Origin: Cytobacillus oceanisediminis
GTDB lineage: Bacteria > Bacillota > Bacilli > Bacillales > Cytobacillaceae
Length of the DNA stretch: 64,000 nt
Reading direction: 5' to 3'
NCBI RefSeq assembly: GCF_004366035.1
Contig: NZ_SOEE01000009.1
Coordinates: 159,971-223,970, forward strand
The notes below the pieces were generated by a model, which was not told the DNA's origin, ran no database searches, and was given only the letters and a program-made list of their open reading frames with translations. Shown one piece after another: positions 51,279-61,003 of this stretch. A program made the position numbers and the translations under genes. Numbering within the stretch: the first letter of the stretch is position 1; each line of letters begins with the position of its first letter.

Positions 51279-51430
51279 GTATTGTCATCTCCTTTTGCAG
51301 TATCATGTTCTTTAAGACCTTACCCTTTTGGCAAGTGGCCAAACTTTTCCTATCTTTAATACCCCATCATCCGATTAAATCCCTAATATCTGCAAATACT
51401 ATCCCTGCCACAATTACTGGAGGATGAATG

Positions 51431-53065
51431 ATGAAAGTACTTTTCTCCCTTATATTATTTAGCTTCCTGGGAATGCCTCTATACAGCGGACAGGCTGCAG
51501 TAAAAGAACAATGGGATCAGCAGGGCCTTTCTGAAGAATATCACGGCCATGTTGAAGAACGTTCAGAAGCACCATACAAGCAAATTCAATTGCTGGGCAT
51601 TAATGATTTCCATGGGCAGCTGAATGTCACTCGGCAGGTTAACGGCAGACCTGCAGGACGCGCTGATTACCTCGCTGCCTATTTGCGGCAGCGTGCTTCT
51701 GAAAATGAAAACACCATTTTACTTCATGCTGGAGACATGATTGGAGCCAGTCCGCCAGTATCCGCTCTTCTGCGGGATGAACCGACTATTGAATTTTTGA
51801 ATAAGATGGGGTTTGATATCGGCACGATCGGCAATCATGAATTTGATCGAGGATCTGATGAACTGCTTCGTCTGCTAAGCGGCAGCATCCCTTCAGCAAC
51901 AAAAGATTATTCCGGATCCCATTTCCCTTGGATTGCAGCCAATGTCATCAGCCAAAAGTCAGGCAAGCCCTTCCTTCCTCCATATAAAATAGTAAACGTC
52001 AGCGGGATCCCAATTGGATTTATCGGAGTCATCACGAAAGAAACACCGGCCCTTTCCGCGCCTAACAGTGTGAAAGATCTGATTTTCACCGATGAAGCTG
52101 AAGCCATCAACAAGTATGTCCGAGAACTTAAAAAACAAGGAGTAAGAGCCATTGTGGTACTGGCGCATGTCCCTGGAAAATCAAAATCAAATGGAGAGCA
52201 TGCAAGAGGCCAGTTAATAGAGTTGGCCCATCAGGTGGATGACGAAGTGGATATTATGTTCGGAGGCCATAGTCATGACTATCTGAACAGTGTGGTGGAT
52301 GGAAAGCTTCTTGTACAGGCCTACTCATATGGCACTGCCTTTTCTGATGTAGATATAGAAATAGATCCCCAGACAAAGGATATTGTCCACAAGCACTCTG
52401 AAATTGTGAATGTTTTTCAAGAGAATATCCAGCCCGCAAACGACATAACCAGGATGATCGAGCGCTATGAAAGAAAAGTAGAATCCACTGTGAACAGATA
52501 TATCGGCACTGCAGCAATTTCAATCACAGCCGAACAAAACAGAAGCGGTGAATCAGCCCTGGGCAATCTTATTGCCGATTCTCAGCGGGCAGTGATGGAA
52601 ACAGATTTCGCTTTCATCAATCCAGGAGGAATCCGGGCAGACATTGACGCTGGCCGTGTTACATGGGGAAACTTATATGTCGTCCTTCCCTTCAGCAATC
52701 AGCTTGTCAAAATGAACCTGACAGGCAGCCAAATTCGTGATGTCCTCAATCAGCAATGGCAGCCAAATACAACTAGAATTCTTCAGATCTCTGGACTCAC
52801 TTATACTTGGGATGACAGCAAGCCTAGAGGTGAAAAAATAAATGATATATATCTGTCTGACGGAATATTACTTGAGCCGAACAAAAACTATTCGGTCACT
52901 GTAAATACCTATCTCGCTGATGGAGGAGACAATTTTACAGGATTCCGAAAAGGAACAAACAGAGGTACCGGCCCAAGTGATATAGATGCACTAGTGGACT
53001 ATATACAGAATTCAGCACAGCCATTCAGCTCCGCTATTGATGGACGCATAAAGAGAATAGACTGA
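51431..53065 (+). CDS. Secreted 5'-nucleotidase / 2',3'-cyclic phosphodiesterase family protein
   Basis: 544 residues: signal peptide (about 1-20), metallophosphatase domain (about 48-340) with GINDFHGQL, GDMIGASP, GNHEFDRG, and GGHSHDYL metal motifs, then the C-terminal 5'-nucleotidase domain (about 360-520) with NPGGIRADIDAG and the substrate YLADGGDNF motif. It hydrolyses extracellular nucleotides, probably for phosphate or nucleoside supply. ATG 51431 is preferred since GGAGG lies 7 nt before it. No cell-wall anchor is seen. Confidence 0.93.
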   Translation: MKVLFSLILFSFLGMPLYSGQAAVKEQWDQQGLSEEYHGHVEERSEAPYKQIQLLGINDFHGQLNVTRQVNGRPAGRADYLAAYLRQRASENENTILLHAGDMIGASPPVSALLRDEPTIEFLNKMGFDIGTIGNHEFDRGSDELLRLLSGSIPSATKDYSGSHFPWIAANVISQKSGKPFLPPYKIVNVSGIPIGFIGVITKETPALSAPNSVKDLIFTDEAEAINKYVRELKKQGVRAIVVLAHVPGKSKSNGEHARGQLIELAHQVDDEVDIMFGGHSHDYLNSVVDGKLLVQAYSYGTAFSDVDIEIDPQTKDIVHKHSEIVNVFQENIQPANDITRMIERYERKVESTVNRYIGTAAISITAEQNRSGESALGNLIADSQRAVMETDFAFINPGGIRADIDAGRVTWGNLYVVLPFSNQLVKMNLTGSQIRDVLNQQWQPNTTRILQISGLTYTWDDSKPRGEKINDIYLSDGILLEPNKNYSVTVNTYLADGGDNFTGFRKGTNRGTGPSDIDALVDYIQNSAQPFSSAIDGRIKRID

Positions 53066-53097
53066 AAAAGGACAGCTCGGCGACTGTCCTTTTTTCT
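53064..53097 (+). terminator. Terminator of the nucleotidase gene
   Basis: AAAAAGGACAG pairs with CTGTCCTTTTT around a CTCGGCGA loop, directly at the stop codon. Confidence 0.9.
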
Positions 53098-53169
53098 TAT
53101 CCATTTAATACTAATAGCAGGATCGACATCATATCCTTCTATTAGGATCAGAAAGAAAGGAATCGGATA

Positions 53170-53406
53170 ATGAAAAGGTATATTTATTTTCTCATGCTGT
53201 TCGGCGTCTTTTTTCCATTTTTTCATAAGACAGCCATTGTTTTTGAAAACTGGAGATTGTGTACAAATACATCCAAATTGATAGGGATCCAGCTTTATGG
53301 ACTGGATTCAATGAGAAACCTCCTAATATCATCACTGGCGGCCCTGGTTGCTTTTTTTTTCACCCAACTATTTATCGGGTGGGACAACAAACATAAAAGT
53401 TCTTAA
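53170..53406 (+). CDS. Small hypothetical membrane protein
   Basis: 78 residues with two hydrophobic segments (about 3-25 and 50-70). No family recognised. ATG 53170 follows AGAAAGGAATCGG. It is followed by a convergent DUF3267 gene. The segment ENWRLCTNTSKLIGIQLYG lies outside or between helices. Confidence 0.6.
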   Translation: MKRYIYFLMLFGVFFPFFHKTAIVFENWRLCTNTSKLIGIQLYGLDSMRNLLISSLAALVAFFFTQLFIGWDNKHKSS

Positions 53407-53423
53407 ACATATGGAATTGCAGC

Positions 53424-53960
53424 CTATTCATAAACTGTAAATTGCGGTTTAGTCGGATGGTCAATGACAAGAGCATCATTTGGAAATTTTAAGAGCTTCT
53501 TATACAAAACAAGGTCTCCAAAACACCCAACTGTCAATATCGCCCCTAATATCGATAAGCCAGGCATATTCAGTACCATTCCAAGAACAAGGGGCAATAA
53601 ACCTGTCGGAATGAATGGCAGCATTAAAACCTTTTTCATTTGCTGAACCGTCACTGGCTGTTTGGCATGAGCATAGGCCACACCCAATTTCAAATTGACT
53701 CCCCAGGACATTTCACTCCATGGGACACCGCCAATATAGCGAAAACCTGCCAAATGGATGACTTCATGCATAACAACTATAACGACCATACCAGCTAAAA
53801 ATAGTAGCGTACCTATAAGATCAAAAGACATTTCGCCTCCGCCATAAATTACGGCATGTAAAAAGAGCACTCCAAATACCAGCGCAATCGTTGCAATGAA
53901 TAAATAAACCTGCAATTTCATCATTGAAATGGAAACAACCGTTTGTTTTTTATTTTGCAA
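53424..53960 (-). CDS. DUF3267 membrane protease-like protein
   Basis: 178 residues with four helices. The zinc motif HEVIH is in VVVMHEVIHLAGF at about residue 65, followed by GGVPWSEMSWGVNLKLGVAYAHAKQPV, which marks DUF3267, a family of putative intramembrane metalloproteases. Substrate unknown. The start at 53960 has only a weak ribosome binding site (GGGTGAAAA upstream). Confidence 0.82.
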   Translation of the reverse strand: MQNKKQTVVSISMMKLQVYLFIATIALVFGVLFLHAVIYGGGEMSFDLIGTLLFLAGMVVIVVMHEVIHLAGFRYIGGVPWSEMSWGVNLKLGVAYAHAKQPVTVQQMKKVLMLPFIPTGLLPLVLGMVLNMPGLSILGAILTVGCFGDLVLYKKLLKFPNDALVIDHPTKPQFTVYE

Positions 53961-54085
53961 ATTTTCACCCCGCGAGGAATTAGTCGATTACCTATATTTA
54001 CGGATCACAAACAGCAAGGTTTCAAAAAATGGCCATTGCCGTCAGCTTATATCCTTTATTGCTCTCCCCATTGCCTTTAGCCCTC

Positions 54086-55303
54086 CTAACTGCCAGCTTC
54101 TAATGCATTACCTTTACCTTGAAGCTTCAGCTGAATAAAACCAAAGATGGACGAAATGATTAATAATATTCCTGATAAAATATAAATAAACCGGACACCG
54201 ATTAGATCAGTTAAGACCCCTATGCCCAAAATGGAGACAACGAAAATCAATTCGTTTAAGACAGATTTAGCAGCAAGAATTTTCGTGAGCATTGTTTCAT
54301 CTGCACTATTTTGATACATAGTGGTTTGTGCAAGATCCCGCAGCTGATAGGAAGGTCCCATCAATATTACAAATAGCAGCGCTAAGAAAGGATTCGATAT
54401 AAAACCATACCCCAAAGTAAGAATCCCGAAAGCACTGGAGCCAATCAGCATAAAAATAATCAAACGGCCTTGCAGTAAATAAGAAAGCCGGTAAATGAGG
54501 ATTCCTCCAGCAATAGTGCCTAAGTAATATCCTCCGTTAATATAGCCCCACCAAGACTCCCCCTTTCCAAGGGCATCCTCCACATAGGTTAACGTAACCG
54601 CACCAATCCAAATCGTTCCAGCCCAAGCTTCTATTAAATCCATTATGATCAGGACTCGAAGCCCTTTATCCTGGAAGAGCAATTTCCAGCCAGCCATTAG
54701 ACTGGACAGCATTCGGAAGTTTGAGTTCACAGCAGGTGATTGGCTTATTTTTATCAAAAACAAGCTTAGAAGAGAAATAAAAAGTAGAATGATCGTAATA
54801 ATCAATGTGAATTGTTTGCCAAGGAAAGCTAACAGGATACCACCAAAAGTCCACCCTGCAAACAAGAAAGTCTGGTCAACACTTGAGAGCAGGCTATTCG
54901 CTTTGACTCTTTGCTTTTTAGGAATAACAGCTTTTACCATGGATATTTTAATAGGTGAGAAAATGCCATTAAAAAAGGATATAAGGGCCAACACAAAGAA
55001 AATAGCCATTAACATAAAATCCGTCATTTGCTGCGAGAGTAACATCATTAATCCAGCAATCAGAACGATCTGGCTTATCTGGGAAAACTTCAATAGATTT
55101 ATTGGCTGAGATCTATCCGAAATGGATGGAAGCAGTATATTGCTGATCATTCTCGATATGACACTAACCAATGTGACGGCTGCAGAAAGTGCTGTGCTCC
55201 CTGTTTCATTATACAAATGCAGCACCACAGCCATCGTGTACAGGGCAAACCCAAGATTCGCTGCTGTCTGGCTTACTAGAAGAGCGTAAAATGAACGATT
55301 CAT
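54086..55303 (-). CDS. MFS transporter, macrolide-efflux-like
   Basis: 405 residues with 12 predicted helices. It has the N-terminal NRSFYALLVSQTAANLGFALYTMAVVLHLYNETGSTALSA pattern of MefA/YxaM-type carriers, with FFNGIFSPIKISMVKAVIP in the loop between helices 4 and 5. It is probably a drug exporter; the substrate is unknown. The start is ATG 55303, after AGGGG; GTG 55306 precedes it. GTTAAGCT/AGCTTAAC inverted arms at about 55350-55405 in the leader could be an operator. Confidence 0.88.
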   Translation of the reverse strand: MNRSFYALLVSQTAANLGFALYTMAVVLHLYNETGSTALSAAVTLVSVISRMISNILLPSISDRSQPINLLKFSQISQIVLIAGLMMLLSQQMTDFMLMAIFFVLALISFFNGIFSPIKISMVKAVIPKKQRVKANSLLSSVDQTFLFAGWTFGGILLAFLGKQFTLIITIILLFISLLSLFLIKISQSPAVNSNFRMLSSLMAGWKLLFQDKGLRVLIIMDLIEAWAGTIWIGAVTLTYVEDALGKGESWWGYINGGYYLGTIAGGILIYRLSYLLQGRLIIFMLIGSSAFGILTLGYGFISNPFLALLFVILMGPSYQLRDLAQTTMYQNSADETMLTKILAAKSVLNELIFVVSILGIGVLTDLIGVRFIYILSGILLIISSIFGFIQLKLQGKGNALEAGS

Positions 55304-55567
55304 CACTAAACCCCTATCTAAAAGAATTTTCGTTGCAAACCAGCATGATTCTATAAAGTTAAGCTCTTAATCTGATATTAAAATCTATCATTTAGCTTAA
55401 CATATTAAAAATGCATGCAGCAGCCCAGCTCAGTTATATGTTTTCCATTCTGAAAAACAATATAGATCATGGTAGCTTGTTCCTATTTTCAGAAAAACAT
55501 ATCACGGTTTTCCTTAATGTCTTATAATCAACTTAAACTATTAAAAGAAAGGAGATCAACAGAATAC

Positions 55568-55987
55568 GTGCTTTACATATGGGATATCGAAAAGATTATA
55601 AAAAACACCTTGGATGGGTTCCAATTGGATATTAACTATGAGTTCTGCAATACACTTACTGCACCCATGAGCTACAACGTTTCAACAAATACAATTAAGT
55701 TTAACTACCTGAAAGTGAACGGCTACATAGCAAAAATTAATTTTAAAATAAAAGAAACAGATGAGAACCTGGTTAAATTAATGCTATTCCATGAAATCGG
55801 GTATTATCTGGACTTCAAGAAAAACAAACATGATATAAGAACGCTAATGTACGGAGAAGATGACGAGAAAGAACAGCTCATGTCTGAAATAGAAAAAAAC
55901 TCCTGGGATTTTGGAAGAAAAATAGTACCGGAACAACTGGTAAATGCCTATGATCATTTACGGGAATTGGATAAAATGTTCAGCTAG
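55568..55987 (+). CDS. Zincin-like protein with altered HExxH motif
   Basis: About 140 residues. The motif LFHEIGYYLDFKKNKHD closely resembles the HEIGHYLD helix of ImmA/IrrE-type and related metalloproteases, but the second metal-binding histidine is Tyr. The rest (ELRELDKMFS end, FNYLKVNGYIAKINFKIKE in the middle) matches nothing I know. Start uncertain: GTG 55568 follows AAAGGAG at 13 nt; the frame is open to 55469, with ATG 55517. Single gene, terminator downstream. Confidence 0.6.
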   Translation: MLYIWDIEKIIKNTLDGFQLDINYEFCNTLTAPMSYNVSTNTIKFNYLKVNGYIAKINFKIKETDENLVKLMLFHEIGYYLDFKKNKHDIRTLMYGEDDEKEQLMSEIEKNSWDFGRKIVPEQLVNAYDHLRELDKMFS

Positions 55988-55989
55988 AA

Positions 55990-56025
55990 AAAGAAATGCG
56001 CCTCATCAAGAGACGCATTTCTTTT
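55990..56025. terminator. Bidirectional terminator
   Basis: AGAAATGCG pairs with CGCATTTCT, followed by TTTTTT on plus and flanked by A on the other side, between convergent genes. Confidence 0.9.
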
Positions 56026-56895
56026 TTAATTCGGTTCCACATGGACGTGAACATCATAAACCCCATAATCCTTCATCATTACTTTCTCCACATGTGTCGC
56101 AATATCATGGGCTTCCTTAATATCAAGCTTGGAATTAACCAGAATAACCACATCAATCACTTCATTGTTTCCATAGCTTCTGCCTTTAATATCTTTAATG
56201 CCTTTTACCCCGTCTACATTTTTGATGACATCCTGATAATGCTTAATCTTTTTTTCATCAAATCCATCAGATAGTTCATGGGAGGCTTGTACAAAAATAT
56301 CCCAAGCCGTTTTGCATATTAAAAACCCGACAAAAACGGCTGTTAATGGATCAAGCCATGGCATGTTCAGCTGCGAACCAAAAATTCCGACGGCAGTGCC
56401 TATACTCACCCATGCGTCTGAAATATTGTCCTTTGCCGCTGCCATTACGGCCTTGCTGTTAATCTTCATAGCTAAATTTTTATTGTATCGGTATACAAAG
56501 TACATTGCAACTCCAGAAATAACTCCGGTATATGCCGCAAAAATATCAGGAGATTCATTAACTCCATCAAACATGGATGAAACAGCATTAAGCAGAACTT
56601 GAAGACCTACTGCAGCCATTATGAAGGAAGCTACCATGGAAGCAATGGTCTCACTCTTCCAATGGCCATACCCATGATTTTTATCCGGCGGACGCTGAGA
56701 AATCCTAAGCCCTATAAGCACTGCAATTGAAGCGATTATATCTGTTGTATTATTCAACCCATCCGCTTTCAAAGCTGCAGAGTCACTCACATATCCAATT
56801 GTTAATTTTAGTACAGAAAGACATATATAAGCTGCAATACTAATAAAAGCAGCACGTTCGCCTAACTTAAGGTTATAATACTTTTCCTCTTCCAT
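56026..56895 (-). CDS. Cation diffusion facilitator
   Basis: 289 residues: six helices (about 15-215) and a cytoplasmic C-terminal ferredoxin-like domain (about 215-289) ending YDVHVHVEPN. Metal site residues are visible in ALKADGLNNTTDI (helix 2) and SDAWVSIGTAVGIF (helix 5, DNISDAW). It exports Zn, Mn, Fe or Co; B. subtilis YdfM/MneP-type exporters are close in character. The start is ATG 56895 after AGGAGGCTGGGGC; the frame opens farther upstream at 56997 with no RBS. Confidence 0.9.
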   Translation of the reverse strand: MEEEKYYNLKLGERAAFISIAAYICLSVLKLTIGYVSDSAALKADGLNNTTDIIASIAVLIGLRISQRPPDKNHGYGHWKSETIASMVASFIMAAVGLQVLLNAVSSMFDGVNESPDIFAAYTGVISGVAMYFVYRYNKNLAMKINSKAVMAAAKDNISDAWVSIGTAVGIFGSQLNMPWLDPLTAVFVGFLICKTAWDIFVQASHELSDGFDEKKIKHYQDVIKNVDGVKGIKDIKGRSYGNNEVIDVVILVNSKLDIKEAHDIATHVEKVMMKDYGVYDVHVHVEPN

Positions 56896-57015
56896 GCCCC
56901 AGCCTCCTAATTTACCCTTGATTATATTACCAAGCGGAATTCGGGTGGGTCTAGAGCAATCTTTTTGTCTTTTATTAAATAAATAAGCAAAATGCAATTA
57001 AGTTGCACTAGTGAA

Positions 57016-57050
57016 AAATCAAGCCAGCCCCGTAATAGGCTGGCTTGATT
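57016..57050 (-). terminator. Terminator of the DUF2935 gene
   Basis: AATCAAGCCAGCC pairs with GGCTGGCTTGATT around an 8-nt loop; on the minus strand it ends in TTTTTC. Confidence 0.88.
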
Positions 57051-57126
57051 TGAATCATCTTAATGTACATAAAGAGGAAACAGAATTTGTACAGCCTGAA
57101 AGAAACAGCCCATCTTCCAAGCAAAT

Positions 57127-57915
57127 CTAAGCCTTCTTAAGACTCGTCTCAAACAAATCAATAATTTCCAAAAATCTCTCAGCTTCTCTAAACGTATGAT
57201 CAGCCAGAAGAGGATGAATATTGCTTTTGATCCGGCATGCCTCTATTAATTCTCTGGCTGTTTTCTTGAAATCCCTCAATGAAGCAACTGATACTTTATT
57301 CTCATTTAAAAAATAGCTAAGTATTGGTTTCGTTTCTGATTCAGGCTGCATAGAGTCAAGATCAACAGCTTGAAAGACCAATTGGTCGAAATCATGGCTA
57401 AACTCTCTTGCCTGTTCTACCAGCTTTCTTTCCGAAGGATCCAGTAAATGGCCAATAAACTTAGCATGGTCAGCCATGATCCTTAAAAAGAAGACATTTT
57501 CTTCTATAATGGCCTCCGGTTTTGGTGCGAGTATCCCTGAGTTGAGGTCTTTTAATCGATTTGCAAAGTATGCAGCTTCTCTGCTGATATGGTCAATCAA
57601 TAAAGGAAAATTATTTGAACGGATTTCGCATCTTAATGTCAGCCCCAGCACTTTCCTCTTATAGCTCCAGATGGCAGCAGCTGCTTGATAAACCTCATTA
57701 TTAAATGCCTGAACCTGGCTAAGTTCTGAGTTGATTGTAAATCTGGCCAGCTTTTCCTCGATTCTTTCAAATAAAGCGATAAATTGCTGTGCTTCGGCAA
57801 TTAATTGTTTCTGTTCATAGGTAAACCCCAAACTTAAAAATAGTGCATGTTCTTTCATAATCCTGGACCAAAATTTAATTTCATCCAGCGATCTAACGAC
57901 TATTGGATTCGCCAT
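57127..57915 (-). CDS. DUF2935 protein
   Basis: 262 residues, two copies of a helical domain (about 5-125 and 135-255), each with FWSRIMKEHALFLSLGF/FLRIMADHAKFIGHLL-like start and LLIDHISREAAYF/LLADHTFREAERF end. The conserved Glu and His residues suggest a di-iron, hemerythrin- or ferritin-like bundle, as proposed for DUF2935. The start is ATG 57915 after GGGGAGGGG. Function unknown; some relatives are linked to spores. Confidence 0.88.
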   Translation of the reverse strand: MANPIVVRSLDEIKFWSRIMKEHALFLSLGFTYEQKQLIAEAQQFIALFERIEEKLARFTINSELSQVQAFNNEVYQAAAAIWSYKRKVLGLTLRCEIRSNNFPLLIDHISREAAYFANRLKDLNSGILAPKPEAIIEENVFFLRIMADHAKFIGHLLDPSERKLVEQAREFSHDFDQLVFQAVDLDSMQPESETKPILSYFLNENKVSVASLRDFKKTARELIEACRIKSNIHPLLADHTFREAERFLEIIDLFETSLKKA

Positions 57916-58045
57916 GTTTTCCCCTCCCCAATTACTCACTCCTTCTCATATATATTTATGATTTTCTGCCATTATTCTTTTATTGAAGCAGATAAACCAG
58001 CTGATAAATGTAAAAACTGCTCCCAAGACGGCAGCAGTCATTCTT

Positions 58046-58606
58046 TTACTCATATTTAGAAAAATCCATAAAATAGCTATAAATCAAGTAAATAACCATT
58101 GCAAACGCAGTTGAAATAAAACCCCAACCCAGCGTAATCTGCTCGATGACCAAATAGTTATTGCAAAGCTGTACAGGGGACCAGATGTATAGCCATCCCA
58201 GAGCTAAAAATAAGATAGTAAAGAAAATAATGAGAGCATGCTTCCAAAATGAACTTAGCTTTGGCCAGCTGTCCCGCAATGGCACACCGCCCAAAAATGG
58301 AAGTGAGATAAATTTAAAGACTTCCACACTCGTAAGCGTCAATGCTTCATCCATTGTCCTTGGCAGAGACCAATACACCAGAATGATTGAAAACAGCAAT
58401 ATACCCGGCACTCCGTTTTCATTCCATTTTGAGAAAAATCCCGTGAAGCGATTCTGAAAGAACTTTGCCATGAATATACCAGAGATCACCAGTAAAGGCA
58501 TTTGCATATGCATATGGGTAATCATGATGGACTCCAGAAAATCAGCTGCAGGCGGAAGCATCAATACAAGCAGCAGGAGTAATCCGTAAACTGATGACTT
58601 CATCAT
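58046..58606 (-). CDS. Membrane protein of the oxidase cluster, CtaG-like
   Basis: 186 residues with five or six helices. The ITHMHMQMPLLVISG segment has His and Met residues in a membrane helix that could bind copper, and the layout recalls a shortened CtaG_Caa3 protein; the similarity is weak. It begins with an ATGA overlap with the SCO gene and is last in the cytochrome oxidase operon, which supports a role in oxidase assembly. Confidence 0.65.
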   Translation of the reverse strand: MMKSSVYGLLLLLVLMLPPAADFLESIMITHMHMQMPLLVISGIFMAKFFQNRFTGFFSKWNENGVPGILLFSIILVYWSLPRTMDEALTLTSVEVFKFISLPFLGGVPLRDSWPKLSSFWKHALIIFFTILFLALGWLYIWSPVQLCNNYLVIEQITLGWGFISTAFAMVIYLIYSYFMDFSKYE

Positions 58607-59235
58607 TCTTCCCCTCCGCTCTCCAGAATCTCCGTTATCCGTTCAGCCGCTTCTTCAATTAAGGTGTAATCCATGACTTCAACTAACTGTCCTTTTGGAT
58701 TCACCAGATAAAAGGCAGAGTTATGGGCAAAATTGCCGTATTCATCTGGAATGACAATGACGCCAAATCGATCAAGCAGAGATTCAAGCTCCATCTGTTT
58801 CGGTATCCTCGCCATTCTCCACGTTTCTCCGTCACTGCCAAAAGCCTTGCGGTAAGTTTCCAATGTTTTGGGAGTATCCCGCTTTGGATCAAAACTAATG
58901 CTCAGGAATTGAATATCTTGGCCAATATACTTTTCTGGAATCCGTTTATATACTTCAGACATATTAACCTCCAGTTCAGGACAAACAGTACCGCATGAAG
59001 TATATAAAAAGGTAATAAACACATACTTCCCTTCAAATTCTGTGAAAGAATAGGTCTTCCCGTTATTATCTTCAAGCGTTACATCCGGGAACTTGGGCTT
59101 TTCATCCATTAACTGATTAACCCTGGCTGTTTCAGCAGTAAAAGCCTGAAAGCCATCTGTGCCAATGTAAAAAAGTATCACGCCAAACACCAGTACAACC
59201 AAGCTTGAAAGTGCCGTTTTATTTTTTGGAAACAT
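58603..59235 (-). CDS. SCO1/SenC copper chaperone
   Basis: 210 residues: N-terminal signal anchor (about 8-28) and thioredoxin-like SCO domain. The copper motif CGTVC is in YTSCGTVCPELE (about 80-84), with the distal His in FAHNSAFYLVN. It delivers copper to the CuA centre of subunit II of the oxidase encoded upstream. ATG 59235 follows GGAAGTGATG. Confidence 0.93.
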   Translation of the reverse strand: MFPKNKTALSSLVVLVFGVILFYIGTDGFQAFTAETARVNQLMDEKPKFPDVTLEDNNGKTYSFTEFEGKYVFITFLYTSCGTVCPELEVNMSEVYKRIPEKYIGQDIQFLSISFDPKRDTPKTLETYRKAFGSDGETWRMARIPKQMELESLLDRFGVIVIPDEYGNFAHNSAFYLVNPKGQLVEVMDYTLIEEAAERITEILESGGEE

Positions 59236-59254
59236 GATTCATCACTTCCTTTTA

Positions 59255-59295
59255 AAAGAAAGAGACAGCCCAGCACCCGAGCTATCTCTCTTTCC
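59255..59295 (-). terminator. Hairpin between cbaA and the SCO gene
   Basis: Minus strand GGAAAGAGAGATAGC and the matching GCTGTCTCTTTC arm, followed by TTTTAAAA. It could attenuate read-through so that the accessory genes are expressed at lower level. Confidence 0.7.
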
Positions 59296-60990
59296 TTACC
59301 AGGTTTTATAAGGAGGTGAACCTGGAGGAGCATTGACAATAAAATCGACCAATGGAATGACATAAGCCATGCCGACAAGGACAATCATACACACAATCCA
59401 TAACCCCCAGCGCTCTGTCCATCTAGGTGTTGGCGCTTCATCCTCTTCTACATCCGCAACAGGGAATTCTGTGTTTCCTTTTGGCGCAAAGAACATGAGG
59501 TAGAATACAGCATATACCTGCATAAGTACACCGATCATCAGAAGGGTACCACCGATAGCCAGGAAGAACAGATAAGGATCCCAGCTTAAAGCAGTTGCAT
59601 TGTCAAAGTATGTTGAATAGGAAGTTCTTCTTGGAGAACCCAGCAGACCCACCCAGTGCATCGCACCGGACATGATGATCATACCGAGCGTCCATATGAT
59701 CGTTTGTATAACCCCAAGTTTATTGATCTGCGGTGTCAGCATTCTTTTTGATACATAGGGAATAAGCCAGTAGCTGATACCGAAGAACGTCATGACGACA
59801 GACATGCCAAGTGTTAAGTGGAAATGACCGACAATCCACATTGTGTTATGAACTACCTGGTTCAATTGGTTTGTGCTTTGTACTATTCCTCCCGCTCCGG
59901 CAGGAATAAAAGCAGCCATCGCGATAAATGGTGCGAGGAATCGAACATCTCCCCAAGGAAGTTTCTTATACCAGCCGATAAGACCTCTTCCGCCTTTCTT
60001 TCTCGCTGTACGCTCAAATACGGCAAACATAGCATAAGCAGTCATTAATGAAGGGAAACCAATTGCCAAACTCATAAACACATGCATGTATTTCACAGGT
60101 TCAGAAATACCAGGATCAATAATCTGATGATGGAAGCCGCCGGTAATATTCATAATTACTAGTGCAATAACCACAATCCTTGTTAAAAGGTCATTCCATC
60201 TTCGGCCGCCAATAATCTTCGGTACTATAACATACCAGGCAGAGACTGCCGTTAAATACCAGATGTTTACCAGCGTATGGCCGAACGCCCAGAACAGCGT
60301 GCGTGCAACCATGACATTTATTGTCTCCACCCATCCAAAAGCCCAAGGGATAATGGTAAAAACCTCAATGGCTACAGGTATGCTTCCAAAAAATAAGAGA
60401 ACAAATACACCGGTTGCAAAGAAAGAAAGAATAGGGATATGCTGGCCGGGATTCCTCTTTCGCCAGCTAGCCACATTAATAAATGCACCAAAGGCGCACA
60501 TCCATACACCCAATACAATGAAGACTAAGCCGATATAGAAAATGGGTGAAGCAGCCATTGGCGGATAGAAAGTATACATAACAGATGCTTCATTCATTAA
60601 AATCGGAATCACAGCTAGGACAAATCCGAAAATCTTCATCCAGAAGCCAATCCAGGCCATCTTTCTTACCTTAGGAAGCAGTCCTCCCAGAGTATGCGAT
60701 AATCCAGCATAGAAGTAACCAATTGTGAAGAAAGCCGAAAGAACGACTACCAGCAGCAGACCGTGAGCTGTAAGAACCTGATAATAGTTCAGCCATGCCG
60801 GCAATTCCAGCATTCCAGCCCGGTTCAGTCCTTGCAAAAGTCCAAGTATTCCGCCCAGCAGGATGGCTAAAAAAGCAACAGATAAATATGATTTCGTTAT
60901 TTTTGCATCCTCCAGGCTAATTCCCATAACTTTATTTGCTTTATCCTTAAAAGCTTGTGTTTTTCCCGTTTGCTTAATAACTGTTTCCAC
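59296..60990 (-). CDS. cbaA: ba3-type cytochrome c oxidase subunit I
   Basis: 564 residues with 13 or so helices. Haem and CuB ligands are visible: TAHGLLLVV (haem a), FWAFGHTLVNIWY (His-Tyr region), NITGGFHHQ (CuB His pair) and GHFHLTLG (haem pair). It lacks the D-channel residues of A-type oxidases, as in the B family (Thermus ba3, B. pseudofirmus cba). It reduces O2 and pumps protons, usually at low oxygen. ATG 60990 follows GGGGGG; it is the second structural gene, 13 nt after cbaB. Confidence 0.95.
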   Translation of the reverse strand: METVIKQTGKTQAFKDKANKVMGISLEDAKITKSYLSVAFLAILLGGILGLLQGLNRAGMLELPAWLNYYQVLTAHGLLLVVVLSAFFTIGYFYAGLSHTLGGLLPKVRKMAWIGFWMKIFGFVLAVIPILMNEASVMYTFYPPMAASPIFYIGLVFIVLGVWMCAFGAFINVASWRKRNPGQHIPILSFFATGVFVLLFFGSIPVAIEVFTIIPWAFGWVETINVMVARTLFWAFGHTLVNIWYLTAVSAWYVIVPKIIGGRRWNDLLTRIVVIALVIMNITGGFHHQIIDPGISEPVKYMHVFMSLAIGFPSLMTAYAMFAVFERTARKKGGRGLIGWYKKLPWGDVRFLAPFIAMAAFIPAGAGGIVQSTNQLNQVVHNTMWIVGHFHLTLGMSVVMTFFGISYWLIPYVSKRMLTPQINKLGVIQTIIWTLGMIIMSGAMHWVGLLGSPRRTSYSTYFDNATALSWDPYLFFLAIGGTLLMIGVLMQVYAVFYLMFFAPKGNTEFPVADVEEDEAPTPRWTERWGLWIVCMIVLVGMAYVIPLVDFIVNAPPGSPPYKTW

Positions 60991-61003
60991 TGTTATCCCC
61001 CCT

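Noticed and set aside
55307..55390. Leader-peptide attenuator before the MFS gene
   Set aside because: A 10-codon frame exists but without a ribosome binding site, and the visible inverted repeat does not include the transporter's ribosome binding site.
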